Source: a virus. From it: 36,203 nt of DNA. Made by a program: the position numbers and the translations under genes. Of the stretch, positions 16,528-22,780 are shown piece after piece. How positions within the stretch are numbered: the first letter of the stretch is position 1; each line of letters begins with the position of its first letter. The notes beneath the pieces were generated by a model that saw nothing but the letters and a program-made list of their open reading frames with translations, was not told the origin of the DNA and did no database searches. The DNA lies in the IMG/VR virus record IMGVR_UViG_3300029986_000006, positions 1 to 36,203 of that record; one strand, written 5' to 3'.

Positions 16528-17026
16528 TCAATAACCTTTTCATTTCTTTATCTAATATTTTAACAACTTCTTCATAGTTCTTTTGTGTAAGATCAAGTGC
16601 TAATGCTGTTGGAAGCGTTTCTAATTGTGTTTTAAATGTAACAATTGCAGACGCAATAACTTGTTTAGCATCTTCTAATGGTATAACTTCTTTTGCTGCT
16701 TCTTTGTATTTCAATTGGGCAATACGCCATTCAATAGCCGCTTTTCTGCGGTCAGCTTCTGCTTTTTTAATGCCTTTTGTTAGTGGGTCTATATCAATGT
16801 CTTCATCTGTTTTTACATAATCAGGTGATTTATCTGGATGATGATTGTAATATTCTGATATGGCTTGATCCTTATCAAACAAGGCTTTGCCTTTAGTTCC
16901 GAGGTTTGTTAAGACGCCATTCTTAACCATTCGGCTTAGATATGAGGGAGAACTATCAAGTATTTCTGATAATTGTGTGGTTGTTATTAGGTCTTTTTTG
17001 TTGGATTTTTCATCATTTTCATTCAT
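16493..17026 (-). CDS. Terminase small subunit, Nu1 family
   Basis: This 177-aa DNA-recognition subunit of terminase opens with an acidic stretch and then a winged helix-turn-helix (about residues 15-55), LITTTQLSEILDSSPSYLSRMVKNGVL followed by KGKALFDKDQAISEYYNH, the Nu1/MerR-like fold of lambda Nu1. The rest is a charged helical region (about 70-175) for oligomerisation and binding to the large subunit. It sits directly upstream of the large subunit and overlaps it. Nu1-type partners imply a specific recognition site, expected nearby or upstream. Confidence 0.88.
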   Translation of the reverse strand: MNENDEKSNKKDLITTTQLSEILDSSPSYLSRMVKNGVLTNLGTKGKALFDKDQAISEYYNHHPDKSPDYVKTDEDIDIDPLTKGIKKAEADRRKAAIEWRIAQLKYKEAAKEVIPLEDAKQVIASAIVTFKTQLETLPTALALDLTQKNYEEVVKILDKEMKRLLNELQTNIKKLS

Positions 17027-17051
17027 TTTTGCTCTTTTTTATCCATTTTTA

Positions 17052-17189
17052 TTACTTTTTATGGTCAAATACCTGAACTTTGTTAAAAATTTTGTGTGTC
17101 CAAATGTTACACGATGGTTGAACTGCCCACGGATGGTCGGTCGGGGAAGTACCTTTTGTTGCAGTGCAATATATGGTTTGATCGTTCAT
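17052..17189 (-). CDS. Small unknown protein, 45 aa
   Basis: This short ORF fills the gap between the 17226-17816 gene and the small terminase. It starts MNDQTIYCTATKG and includes DHPWAVQPSC, with no family I know. Support comes from its start: GCAGGAT is 7 bases before the ATG, and a GATAAATA motif (17212-17205) with a small hairpin holding the SD in its loop precedes it, the same arrangement found at known genes here. It could instead be untranslated leader for the terminase genes, or contain the packaging site. Confidence 0.4.
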   Translation of the reverse strand: MNDQTIYCTATKGTSPTDHPWAVQPSCNIWTHKIFNKVQVFDHKK

Positions 17190-17212
17190 TGCATCCTGCA
17201 ATTCTATTTATC
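17188..17212 (-). promoter_or_regulatory. GATAAATA motif with SD-containing hairpin before the terminase operon
   Basis: GATAAATA is at 17212-17205. ATTGCA (17202-17197) pairs with TGCAAT (17193-17188) around GGA, which is part of the SD of the 45-aa ORF. Initiation 6-7 bases after the motif would begin inside the 5' arm, as at the other hairpin sites. Confidence 0.4.
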
Positions 17213-17225
17213 ATTTCATATCTAA

Positions 17226-17816
17226 TTACACTCGCATGGTTGCTAAAGCTTTCTCAAAAGCATTAATAAAGTTGGTTGCATAATCTCTTACTGCAACCTT
17301 CTCTGCTGTGGCTGTGAAGTGCATACGCTTTGTGTAATGCTTCTGTTTAACAAAGTTCCACATGGCTACAAGGTTCTTACCTGCACGTTGGAAGATTGTA
17401 TTGTTCTTAATAAAATAGTTTTTGTTGTTCAACAATGCTGTTGGACGCTGTGACTTGATAGCCCCGCCTTGTGATGTACGGCTTACGTTTTCATCTGCAA
17501 TGGACATAACAGCGTGACCAGAATTAGGCGTTCTTGTTCCGCCATCTTCTTGGATGCTCATAAAACCAGCACGATCAAGCAAACCTACACTGCATGATAA
17601 GTTTGATTTGGTTGCTTTGGTTACAACAACGCTATTAGGTATGAAATCTGTTCTAAGCTTCATATTGCGTCTTATGTCTGCCTGTATCTCTTGACGTGCT
17701 GTAAACGCTGTTTGATTTAGGGCTTGTGCAGTAGCAAATGGTATTTGCTTTTCAGCGGCTGTTGAAAGCCAACGTGACATATCGTCTTTTACAGTTATCT
17801 TAAATTCATCACTCAT
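17226..17816 (-). CDS. Minor structural protein candidate (gpZ-like)
   Basis: This 196-aa protein has QALNQTAFTARQEIQADIRRN near the N-terminus, then LRTDFIPNSVVVTKATKSNLSCSVGLLDRAGFMSIQEDGG and an ending with paired helices. This pattern, helical N-terminus followed by a small beta domain around 'FM..QE.GG', occurs in tail-completion and minor tail proteins loosely related to lambda gpZ. Its position before the terminases rather than after the portal is unusual for that role. I use the ATG at 17816; a TTG two codons earlier overlaps the previous stop. The function remains a family-level guess. Confidence 0.5.
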   Translation of the reverse strand: MSDEFKITVKDDMSRWLSTAAEKQIPFATAQALNQTAFTARQEIQADIRRNMKLRTDFIPNSVVVTKATKSNLSCSVGLLDRAGFMSIQEDGGTRTPNSGHAVMSIADENVSRTSQGGAIKSQRPTALLNNKNYFIKNNTIFQRAGKNLVAMWNFVKQKHYTKRMHFTATAEKVAVRDYATNFINAFEKALATMRV

Positions 17817-17818
17817 TA

Positions 17819-18157
17819 TCAACCACCATGCAAAAACTTAATAATTTCATAGACTGCGAAAAATCCGGCTATGACATAGCCGCAAAAAGTTCCAATCTTT
17901 TTTAATACACTTTTTGGTTCAATAGAATTTTCTAAATCTTCAACTTCTCTATTAAGCGTTTCTATATCGTTTTTATATTTGATTAATTCAAGTCTGACTG
18001 CATTTATATCAACATCATGAACGGTTAAGCGATTGTGGGCACGTTCAACAGATGCTTGAAGATTTCTATTTGTTATTTCTACGCTTGCTATTAAGGCGGA
18101 GATTTGTCCCTTTATCTCGTATAAATGTTGATTTGTTTGGTTGTTGTCTTCCGCCAA
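17819..18157 (-). CDS. Coiled-coil protein with C-terminal membrane segment
   Basis: This 112-aa protein has a long heptad-type helix (about residues 5-80, with LYEIKGQISALIASVEITNRNLQASVERA and IETLNREVEDLENSIE), then one hydrophobic segment FCGYVIAGFFAVYEIIKFL near the C-terminus. Architecture and size resemble XhlA-like or other holin-associated proteins, and the lysis genes begin just across the divergent intergenic region. The start is TTG at 18157, chosen because AAGGTGA lies at the proper distance. It is the first gene of the leftward late operon. A role in lysis or in anchoring is inferred, not shown. Confidence 0.6.
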   Translation of the reverse strand: MAEDNNQTNQHLYEIKGQISALIASVEITNRNLQASVERAHNRLTVHDVDINAVRLELIKYKNDIETLNREVEDLENSIEPKSVLKKIGTFCGYVIAGFFAVYEIIKFLHGG

Positions 18158-18193
18158 TTGATTTCACCTTAATTATTTGTTTTTGTTTTCTTT

Positions 18194-18223
18194 TATTTAT
18201 CACTGCTATTAGATTGATAAATA
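18194..18223. promoter_or_regulatory. Divergent pair of GATAAATA motifs
   Basis: One copy points left (18201-18194) towards the coiled-coil and terminase operon. One points right (18216-18223, TTGATAAATATCTATAT) towards the holin and spanin genes. The motifs are separated by 14 bases and lie 37 and 30 bases before their respective starts. This head-to-head pair at the only divergence point of the structural and lysis genes is the best positional evidence that the motif is a promoter. Confidence 0.55.
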
Positions 18224-18252
18224 TCTATATATTAATAATAATAAGGTGTATT

Positions 18253-18450
18253 ATGGAATTCAATAAAACAATCAAACAGGCGTTCGGCCAAGCATCAACA
18301 TTCGCTGGAATATCTGCACAATTAACTATTCTAGGTGCTGTTGTTCCTTCACCATTCAATATTGTTTGCTTTGTTGGTGCGTTTGTAACGGCAACAATGG
18401 CAATCATATTGAAAGAAGGTTCAAAGCCAGATGGTGATGAAAATGTTTAA
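18253..18450 (+). CDS. Holin candidate
   Basis: This 65-aa protein has two hydrophobic segments (about residues 12-29, FGQASTFAGISAQLTILG, and 33-53, PSPFNIVCFVGAFVTATMAII) separated by a short turn, and a charged C-terminus KEGSKPDGDENV. Size and layout fit a class II holin. It begins at the ATG at 18253, preceded by AAGGTG at good distance. It is first in a compact plus-strand lysis group followed by spanin genes, and its 3' end overlaps the next gene by 20 bases. The endolysin is located further downstream rather than next to it. Confidence 0.7.
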   Translation: MEFNKTIKQAFGQASTFAGISAQLTILGAVVPSPFNIVCFVGAFVTATMAIILKEGSKPDGDENV

Positions 18451-18976
18451 CTTCATCACTGGTTTGTTCTCTGGTGGAACATCCATTCTAACCAGCATCG
18501 GCACATATGCAGCCGTCTTCCTTTTAGCCCTTGGGATAGGCGTGTTTGCTGGTATGCGTCTTGATGCCTATCAACAGACAAAGGCCGCTCTAGAGGCTTC
18601 TCAGGCGGTTGTAAGCACTATCGGCAAACAGGATACTGCTACAGCGGCCATAGAGACGAAAGACGCTGATCAACAGGTTAAGATCGTCACTAACACAATC
18701 ACCGTTGTTAAGCGTGTTCCCGTCTATGTGAAGGTGAATAAAGCCTGTCCAACGGTCCCGGCTGGCTTCGTTGCCATCCATGACGCTTCTGCATTGTCGG
18801 TAGAGCCTAAATCAATGACAGAGGATCAAGCGTCACAGCCATCAAATAAGACGCTTCAAGATGTTGCAAACAAGGTTGTTGAAAACTATGGAACCTGTAA
18901 TGCAACCATTCAAAGATTGAATGACCTTCAAGAATGGGTAAAACAACAACAACAAATTTCAAATGAGGATAATTAA
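18431..18976 (+). CDS. Inner-membrane spanin candidate (Rz-like)
   Basis: This 181-aa protein has one N-terminal membrane segment (about residues 16-42, GGTSILTSIGTYAAVFLLALGIGVFAG) followed by a largely helical periplasmic domain, including AALEASQAVVSTIGKQDTATAAIETKDADQQVK and a C-terminal TCNATIQRLNDLQEWVKQQQ. Rz-type i-spanins have this signal-anchor plus coiled-coil layout. The very next gene encodes a small lipoprotein of Rz1 type, so the pair would bridge the two membranes for the last step of lysis. The start is uncertain: ATG codons at 18431, 18437 and 18443 are all possible. The DNA is GC-richer than its neighbours. Confidence 0.7.
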   Translation: MVMKMFNFITGLFSGGTSILTSIGTYAAVFLLALGIGVFAGMRLDAYQQTKAALEASQAVVSTIGKQDTATAAIETKDADQQVKIVTNTITVVKRVPVYVKVNKACPTVPAGFVAIHDASALSVEPKSMTEDQASQPSNKTLQDVANKVVENYGTCNATIQRLNDLQEWVKQQQQISNEDN

Positions 18977-18977
18977 A

Positions 18978-19118
18978 ATGAAACGTATAAAGATATTTTT
19001 AGCAGTTGCATTAATCGCTTTTATAACAGGTTGTTCAACGGCAACCGTTGTTAAAAAGCCATTTCCTGAGCCACCAGGATCGCTAATGGTTAAGGCGGAA
19101 CCGCTGAAGCCACTCTAA
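18978..19118 (+). CDS. Outer-membrane lipoprotein spanin (Rz1-like)
   Basis: This 46-aa protein has a basic start (MKRIKIF), a hydrophobic segment and a lipobox FITGC at residues 15-19, giving Cys19 as the lipidated residue, followed by a Pro-rich periplasmic tail PFPEPPGSLMVKAEPLKPL. That is the standard form of an Rz1-type outer-membrane spanin. It starts two bases after the Rz-like gene, with GAGGAT upstream, in the arrangement where the o-spanin follows the i-spanin. A terminator ends the group. Lipobox, proline content and context all agree. Confidence 0.85.
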   Translation: MKRIKIFLAVALIAFITGCSTATVVKKPFPEPPGSLMVKAEPLKPL

Positions 19119-19130
19119 CGGAAAAACACT

Positions 19131-19158
19131 AAGACGCTGATTTTACAGCGTCTTTTTT
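19131..19158 (+). terminator. Intrinsic terminator after the spanin genes
   Basis: AAGACGCTG (19131-19139) pairs with CAGCGTCTT (19146-19154) around a 6-base loop and is followed by a T-run. It lies 12 bases after the Rz1-like stop codon. Confidence 0.88.
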
Positions 19159-19330
19159 GTTGGCCTTGGCGATTACGGCAAACACGTTGCCGCTGTCTAT
19201 AGGCAATTCATTATACTGAAGTATTAAAAGCCCCAAATACCGCTTGACGCCCGCTAAATCCGTGAGACATTGAATTTATCAGGAACGAACATGGTGTTTG
19301 CGAATGGTTCAAAAAGTAAGGATTACGAAT

Positions 19331-20212
19331 ATGAATATCACTAATAAACTGATCATCGGCAACGACAGTAAATCTAAGATTGTCAAGCTGTTTAAAGAAA
19401 ATTCAATTGAAATTTCTTCCATTGAAATCAATGACGGTTACGCGGTTGTTTGGGCCGATACGGAAGAACTTATTGATGAAGATTTCATCTTCCATTTGAA
19501 TGAAAAACTTAAGGCTTCGGTCTTTGCTTGCTTCATTCAAGCGGGAAAGCGGATTGCCGGTTATTGTGCAGTTAATAAAGAAGGCGAATGCGTTGATGAA
19601 GTCATTGACGAAGAAACCTTTGATAAGATGGTTAAAGAGTTTGCAACATTCAAAAGTTGCGAAAGTGAAAATTGCAATGAAGGCAATTGTCTTGAATGCG
19701 AATTTCATGTTGTTGAAAATAAAAATGTAACTAAAACTGAAATTGAAATGGAAAATAAAATGGAAAATGTTGTTGTTGTTGAAAATGTAAATGCTGATCT
19801 TTTCGCCATGTTCGATAATGAAGAACTTGAAGAAGTTGGTATTAAGAAGCCTGCTGTTACTAAGGTCAGGGAAGCAAGGGGCGTTTTGGTTGGTTCTTAT
19901 ATCAAAAAGAATTCTGAAAAGCCTGTCAGTACCATTAGCATTCCTGCCCAAGTTCTTAATGAACTTGAATGGAAAAAGGATACTAAGGTTTTAATTACCC
20001 GTAAGGTTGTTGATAATGTCTTGTTGGTGACAATTACCGCTAAGGATACAAGCCGATTTAAGCTTTCTGGTGGTGGTAAGAACGAAAATTACAACAGCCT
20101 ATATGTTAAGGCTGGGGATATTCTGAATACCGTTGTCAAGGGGGTAAAGGCTATCCATCAAGTTAAAAATGGTTCATTAAACATCATTGTTCAACTTGAT
20201 CAAGTTGCCTAA
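19331..20212 (+). CDS. Unrecognised 293-aa protein with Cys cluster and AbrB-like segment
   Basis: I do not recognise the whole protein. Residues about 1-100 are a compact alpha/beta domain. About residues 108-127 have a Cys cluster, KSCESENCNEGNCLECEFH, with four Cys and a His that could bind zinc. An acidic low-complexity linker with MENKMENVVVVENVNADLF follows. About residues 200-240 read STISIPAQVLNELEWKKDTKVLI, resembling the AbrB/MazE swapped-hairpin pattern 'isiP..vl..Lgw..gd.v.i'. This would be a DNA-binding domain, so it may be a regulator. The ATG at 19331 is chosen for its AAGGA; an upstream in-frame ATG at 19298 lacks one. It stands alone between two terminator-like hairpins. Confidence 0.75.
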   Translation: MNITNKLIIGNDSKSKIVKLFKENSIEISSIEINDGYAVVWADTEELIDEDFIFHLNEKLKASVFACFIQAGKRIAGYCAVNKEGECVDEVIDEETFDKMVKEFATFKSCESENCNEGNCLECEFHVVENKNVTKTEIEMENKMENVVVVENVNADLFAMFDNEELEEVGIKKPAVTKVREARGVLVGSYIKKNSEKPVSTISIPAQVLNELEWKKDTKVLITRKVVDNVLLVTITAKDTSRFKLSGGGKNENYNSLYVKAGDILNTVVKGVKAIHQVKNGSLNIIVQLDQVA

Positions 20213-20220
20213 TTGAATGA

Positions 20221-20250
20221 TGGTAATGGGGGTTTATGCCCCCATTACCA
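20221..20250. terminator. Strong hairpin without U-run between convergent genes
   Basis: TGGTAATGGGGG (20221-20232) pairs perfectly with CCCCCATTACCA (20239-20250) around TTTATG. It lies 8 bases after the 293-aa gene and contains the stop codon of the opposing gene. With no T-run on either strand, it may protect mRNA 3' ends or work with a protein factor. Confidence 0.55.
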
Positions 20251-20457
20251 GCAACATTTAATGTATAATGCGTCATTCCTGGATTTAAACATCATAACAA
20301 TAACTTGATCATGGCTTTTTATGGTTGGGGAATAGGCAAATCTGTAATCCCAATCGTCATTGCAATAGGTTATACACCAGACTATCAAATCTAACTCGCG
20401 TTTCTTTGAATATGGAAAAATTACTTCATAATAAATTTGTTCTTTATCATCGTTCAT
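20245..20457 (-). CDS. Small unknown protein, 70 aa
   Basis: This protein starts MNDDKEQIYYEVIFPYSKKRELDLIVWC and has a pattern of alternating hydrophobic strands with several aromatics and Cys (WCITYC, ending IKCCW). It has no known family signature. It is a lone minus-strand gene between two plus-strand genes. A weak SD-like AGAGAT is upstream, and TATAAATA lies only 6 bases before its ATG, too close for a normal promoter with a leader. Coding potential is judged from amino-acid composition; it could be an expressed accessory (moron-like) gene. Confidence 0.55.
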   Translation of the reverse strand: MNDDKEQIYYEVIFPYSKKRELDLIVWCITYCNDDWDYRFAYSPTIKSHDQVIVMMFKSRNDALYIKCCW

Positions 20458-20477
20458 ATGTATATTTATATCTCTTT

Positions 20478-20560
20478 GATAAATAAAATGTTGATGGCTT
20501 TTTCATTTTTCCATCAAAGCATGTGTTAAAGGCAGAGTTATAAAAGGCTCTGCCTTTTTC
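20478..20560 (+). ncRNA. Candidate short RNA: motif, hairpin and terminator, upstream of lysozyme
   Basis: GATAAATA at 20478-20485 is followed by TTGATGG (20491-20497) pairing with CCATCAA (20511-20517), then an intrinsic terminator at 20528-20559. No ORF longer than 13 codons lies between. A transcript of about 70 bases is predicted. The elements are seen; the RNA itself is inferred. Confidence 0.4.
20528..20559 (+). terminator. Intrinsic terminator before the lysozyme gene
   Basis: AAAGGCAGAG (20528-20537) pairs with CTCTGCCTTT (20548-20557) around a 10-base loop and runs into five T. It insulates the lysozyme gene from upstream plus-strand transcription. Confidence 0.85.
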
Positions 20561-20564
20561 ATTG

Positions 20565-20602
20565 GATAAATATCATCACAAACAATTTTAGGTGATGATA
20601 TG
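20565..20602 (+). promoter_or_regulatory. T4 gene e-like late promoter and SD-masking hairpin for lysozyme
   Basis: GATAAATA (20565-20572) runs into TATCATCAC (20571-20579), which pairs perfectly with GTGATGATA (20592-20600). The 3' arm contains the AGGTGA SD and touches the ATG at 20600. Initiation 6-7 bases after the motif would delete nearly all of the 5' arm. In T4, lysozyme mRNA is likewise masked in read-through transcripts and free in transcripts from the late promoter. The sequence is seen, and the parallel is inferred. Confidence 0.55.
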
Positions 20603-21052
20603 AATATTAGTAAGAATGGTATTGCTTTAATACAATCATTTGAGGGATTACGCCTTCAGATTTATAATGATACAGCCGGTTTAGAAACAATCGGAATTGG
20701 CCATTTGCTTACACAAGCAGATAAAGACAATGGTACATATGATAATGGAATTTCTGTTGATGATGCACTAAGCCTTTTGCGTAGTGATCTAAGCCATGTT
20801 GAAAACTATCTAAACGGCTTATCAATATCATTTACACAAAATGAATATGATGCCTGCTGTAGCCTAGCTTTCAACATCGGTACTGCAAACTTTGATAGTT
20901 CATCGGTTAAGCGTTGTATGCTTGCTGGTGATATACAAGGGGCAGGGGATGCGTTTTTGCTTTGGGATAAAGATCATGTGAATGGTCAATTGGTTGTTGT
21001 GCAAGGATTGCTTAATCGCAGAATTAAAGAACAACAATTATTTTTATCATAA
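20600..21052 (+). CDS. Endolysin, T4-type lysozyme (GH24)
   Basis: This 150-aa muramidase cleaves peptidoglycan in lysis. The catalytic triad has T4 spacing exactly: Glu15 (SFEGLRL), Asp24 (YNDTAG) and Thr30 (ETIGIGH), against T4 E11-D20-T26. The conserved 'AFNIGTANF..SS..k' and C-terminal GLLNRRIKEQQLF are also present. There is no signal peptide or signal-anchor segment, so it needs the holin to cross the inner membrane. The gene is on its own between terminators, and its SD site lies in a hairpin overlapping a GATAAATA motif, so expression timing is probably tightly set. Confidence 0.93.
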   Translation: MNISKNGIALIQSFEGLRLQIYNDTAGLETIGIGHLLTQADKDNGTYDNGISVDDALSLLRSDLSHVENYLNGLSISFTQNEYDACCSLAFNIGTANFDSSSVKRCMLAGDIQGAGDAFLLWDKDHVNGQLVVVQGLLNRRIKEQQLFLS

Positions 21053-21076
21053 TGGTATGTGATTTGTGATTAGAAT

Positions 21077-21181
21077 GATAAATAGATATGAATGAGAATT
21101 GAGACGCTTATTCATCTTCTTAAAATAATGTATGTTTAAAAGAAAAGACGCTTAACATTCCTTCGGTTAAGCGTCTTTTTT
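21077..21181 (+). ncRNA. Candidate short RNA downstream of lysozyme
   Basis: GATAAATA at 21077-21084 precedes a hairpin (ATGAATGAG at 21088-21096 with CTTATTCAT at 21107-21115, one G-U pair) and then a strong terminator at 21145-21181. The longest ORF is four codons (ATG at 21088). A transcript of about 90 bases is predicted. Its build is the same as the candidate at 20478-20560 on the other side of the lysozyme gene. Confidence 0.4.
21145..21181 (+). terminator. Intrinsic terminator after lysozyme region
   Basis: AAGACGCTTAAC (21145-21156) pairs perfectly with GTTAAGCGTCTT (21166-21177), followed by a T-run. The core GACGCTTA also occurs at 21103-21110 within the candidate short RNA. Confidence 0.92.
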
Positions 21182-21286
21182 GTCATCAATGGAGGTTGTT
21201 AGGCACATTGCCCAACAGGCTTATTTATGATCGGTTAGACACTAATCATAGACGGTTCCGAAGCCTGATAGACAGATTTCTAAAAT

Positions 21287-21549
21287 GGGGAGAAAATGGG
21301 GACGAAAAAAAGCTGGCTGTAAACGGTTGATTTATAAGGCTAAAAAAATGCTTCCAGTTCTCGAAGCGTTGAGGATTTAAATCCCTTAAACGCCAAAAAG
21401 AACAGCAAAATCAAGGCTCTAAGAGAAATCTTAGAGCCTTTTTTGTTGGGGGGACGAAAAGGGGACGGTTTAGAAAGCCATTGATTTCTAAGACATTCCA
21501 GTTCTGTATATGGGGACGAAAAGGGGACGTTCTAAGACAGAACTGGAAT
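21287..21549. other. Candidate attachment (attP) region with repeated sites
   Basis: GGGGACGAAAAGGGGACG occurs exactly at 21450-21467 and 21512-21529, with a variant at 21287-21304. TTCCAGTTCT occurs at 21352-21361 and 21496-21505, and inverted at 21539-21548; ATTCCAGTTCTGT/ACAGAACTGGAAT form a 13-bp inverted repeat. TTCTAAGACA occurs at 21486 and 21530. The stretch 21351-21395 (CTTCCAGTTCTCGAAG, then a T-arm-like GAGGATTTAAATCCCTT) resembles the 3' part of a leucine tRNA gene and is followed by a terminator, as expected of an attP core in a tRNA-integrating phage. Repeats are seen; the attP role is inferred. Confidence 0.45.
21413..21444 (+). terminator. Intrinsic terminator with GAAA loop
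   Basis: AAGGCTCTAAGA (21413-21424) and TCTTAGAGCCTT (21429-21440) form a perfect 12-bp stem closed by GAAA and followed by T residues. No phage gene ends just before it, so it may be the terminator of a host tRNA gene carried in the attachment site. Confidence 0.85.
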
Positions 21550-21556
21550 CTAAGCC

Positions 21557-22738
21557 ATGCCTACCATGACCGAAAAACACGAAATGAGGGACGGGCGGTT
21601 GACCCTGTTCATAGACCCATCAATAGCCAAACCAGTTTGGCAAGCCAGGATGAGAATCCCGGATCGTAAGGGCTATATCTTCAAATCTACAGGCACCACG
21701 CTATTAGCCGAAGCTTGCCGGGTTGCGGAAGACATTTTTGATGAACTTCGGTTCAAGGCTAAATCTGGCGTCCCTCTGAAAGATAGAAAATTCAAAGACA
21801 TTCATCCCGAATGGATTAAAACAGGTGCTGCCCAACTGTCTAGCCATCGCCAGACGCTTCATACAGGTTCCGCTAATCGCTACTTTATCCCGTTCTTTGG
21901 TGCTAAGAGCCTTACATCAATCAATGAAACAACATTCGAATCATATTGGGAATGGCGGCTGGCTTACTGGTCAAATGTGAAAGAGGAAGACAGGCCAGGA
22001 AATGCGGCTGTTATACCAGCACAAAAATCAATCCTTATGGAAAAGGGATTGCTAAGCCAGATTTTCAAATGGTGCAAACGGAAGGGCTATATTCAAAACC
22101 TTCCAATGATTGAAATGCCTAAAATTAAATCTAAGGGTAAAGAGGCTAAAAGGCGTCCTCATTTCATGCCGGAAGACATGAAAAAATTACTTAAATATGT
22201 TGATGTTTGGGTTACTGGTGGGCAGCACGATTTACACCGTTTTCAGCGAAAAATGGTTAAGTTCATGTGCTTGTGGATGTATTGGACAGGTATGCGGCCT
22301 AATGAGGTTTTACAAGTTAGGTGGCGTGATACAGAGTTTTTTAATGGCACGATTAAAATTCGCGTTGCCCCAACAACTAAGACAGGCGAACGAACGGTTA
22401 TAAGCATGGACGAACTTGCGTTCTTGTGCCCGGTCATATCAGAGCTTACAGGACACGAAGAAGAGGATGATTTAGTTTTCTGTGATAGAGACGGAAATCC
22501 TCTAAACATCGCATATAAGACGATTAAAGAGCTTTTTAATGGGGCTGGAGTGCTTAAAGACAGTTTTGGTAGGGAACACACCAGCTATAGCTTTAGACAC
22601 ACATACGCAACAGAACGGCTATTGGCTGGCGTCCCGGTTGATAAGCTGGCTAAAAATATGGGAACGAGTGTTCAATACATCATGTCTCACTATGACCATT
22701 CAACAACGGAAGAATTTGCGGAAATCCTGACAAGATAG
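21557..22738 (+). CDS. int: Tyrosine recombinase, phage integrase
   Basis: This 393-aa integrase performs site-specific integration and excision. Residues about 1-60 are a small arm-binding-like domain, and 75-190 a SAM-like core-binding domain (HTGSANRYFIPFFG, then the GLLSQIFKWCKRKG helix). The catalytic domain has Arg in YWTGMRPNEVLQVRW, Lys in TKTGERTV, then YSFRHTYATERLLAGVP and the nucleophile Tyr in MSHYDHS. The first His of the usual HxxR is Tyr (YSFR) and LGH is MGTS, variants found in a subset of phage integrases. The ATG at 21557 is used; 21566 is an alternative. The region upstream is dense in repeats, and a bidirectional terminator follows. Confidence 0.93.
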   Translation: MPTMTEKHEMRDGRLTLFIDPSIAKPVWQARMRIPDRKGYIFKSTGTTLLAEACRVAEDIFDELRFKAKSGVPLKDRKFKDIHPEWIKTGAAQLSSHRQTLHTGSANRYFIPFFGAKSLTSINETTFESYWEWRLAYWSNVKEEDRPGNAAVIPAQKSILMEKGLLSQIFKWCKRKGYIQNLPMIEMPKIKSKGKEAKRRPHFMPEDMKKLLKYVDVWVTGGQHDLHRFQRKMVKFMCLWMYWTGMRPNEVLQVRWRDTEFFNGTIKIRVAPTTKTGERTVISMDELAFLCPVISELTGHEEEDDLVFCDRDGNPLNIAYKTIKELFNGAGVLKDSFGREHTSYSFRHTYATERLLAGVPVDKLAKNMGTSVQYIMSHYDHSTTEEFAEILTR

Positions 22739-22752
22739 GTTGTCATATTCTT

Positions 22753-22780
22753 AAAAAAGGGCGGAATTCCGCCCTTTTTT
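22753..22780. terminator. Bidirectional terminator between int and the nuclease genes
   Basis: The 28 bases form a perfect palindrome built on AAAAAAGGGCGGAA and its reverse complement, with U-runs both ways, between two convergent genes. Confidence 0.92.

Noticed and set aside
19236-19254. TTGACG and GCTAAATC, similar to an alphaproteobacterial promoter
   Set aside because: The two elements are only two bases apart, where 10-14 are needed, so they cannot work together as a promoter.
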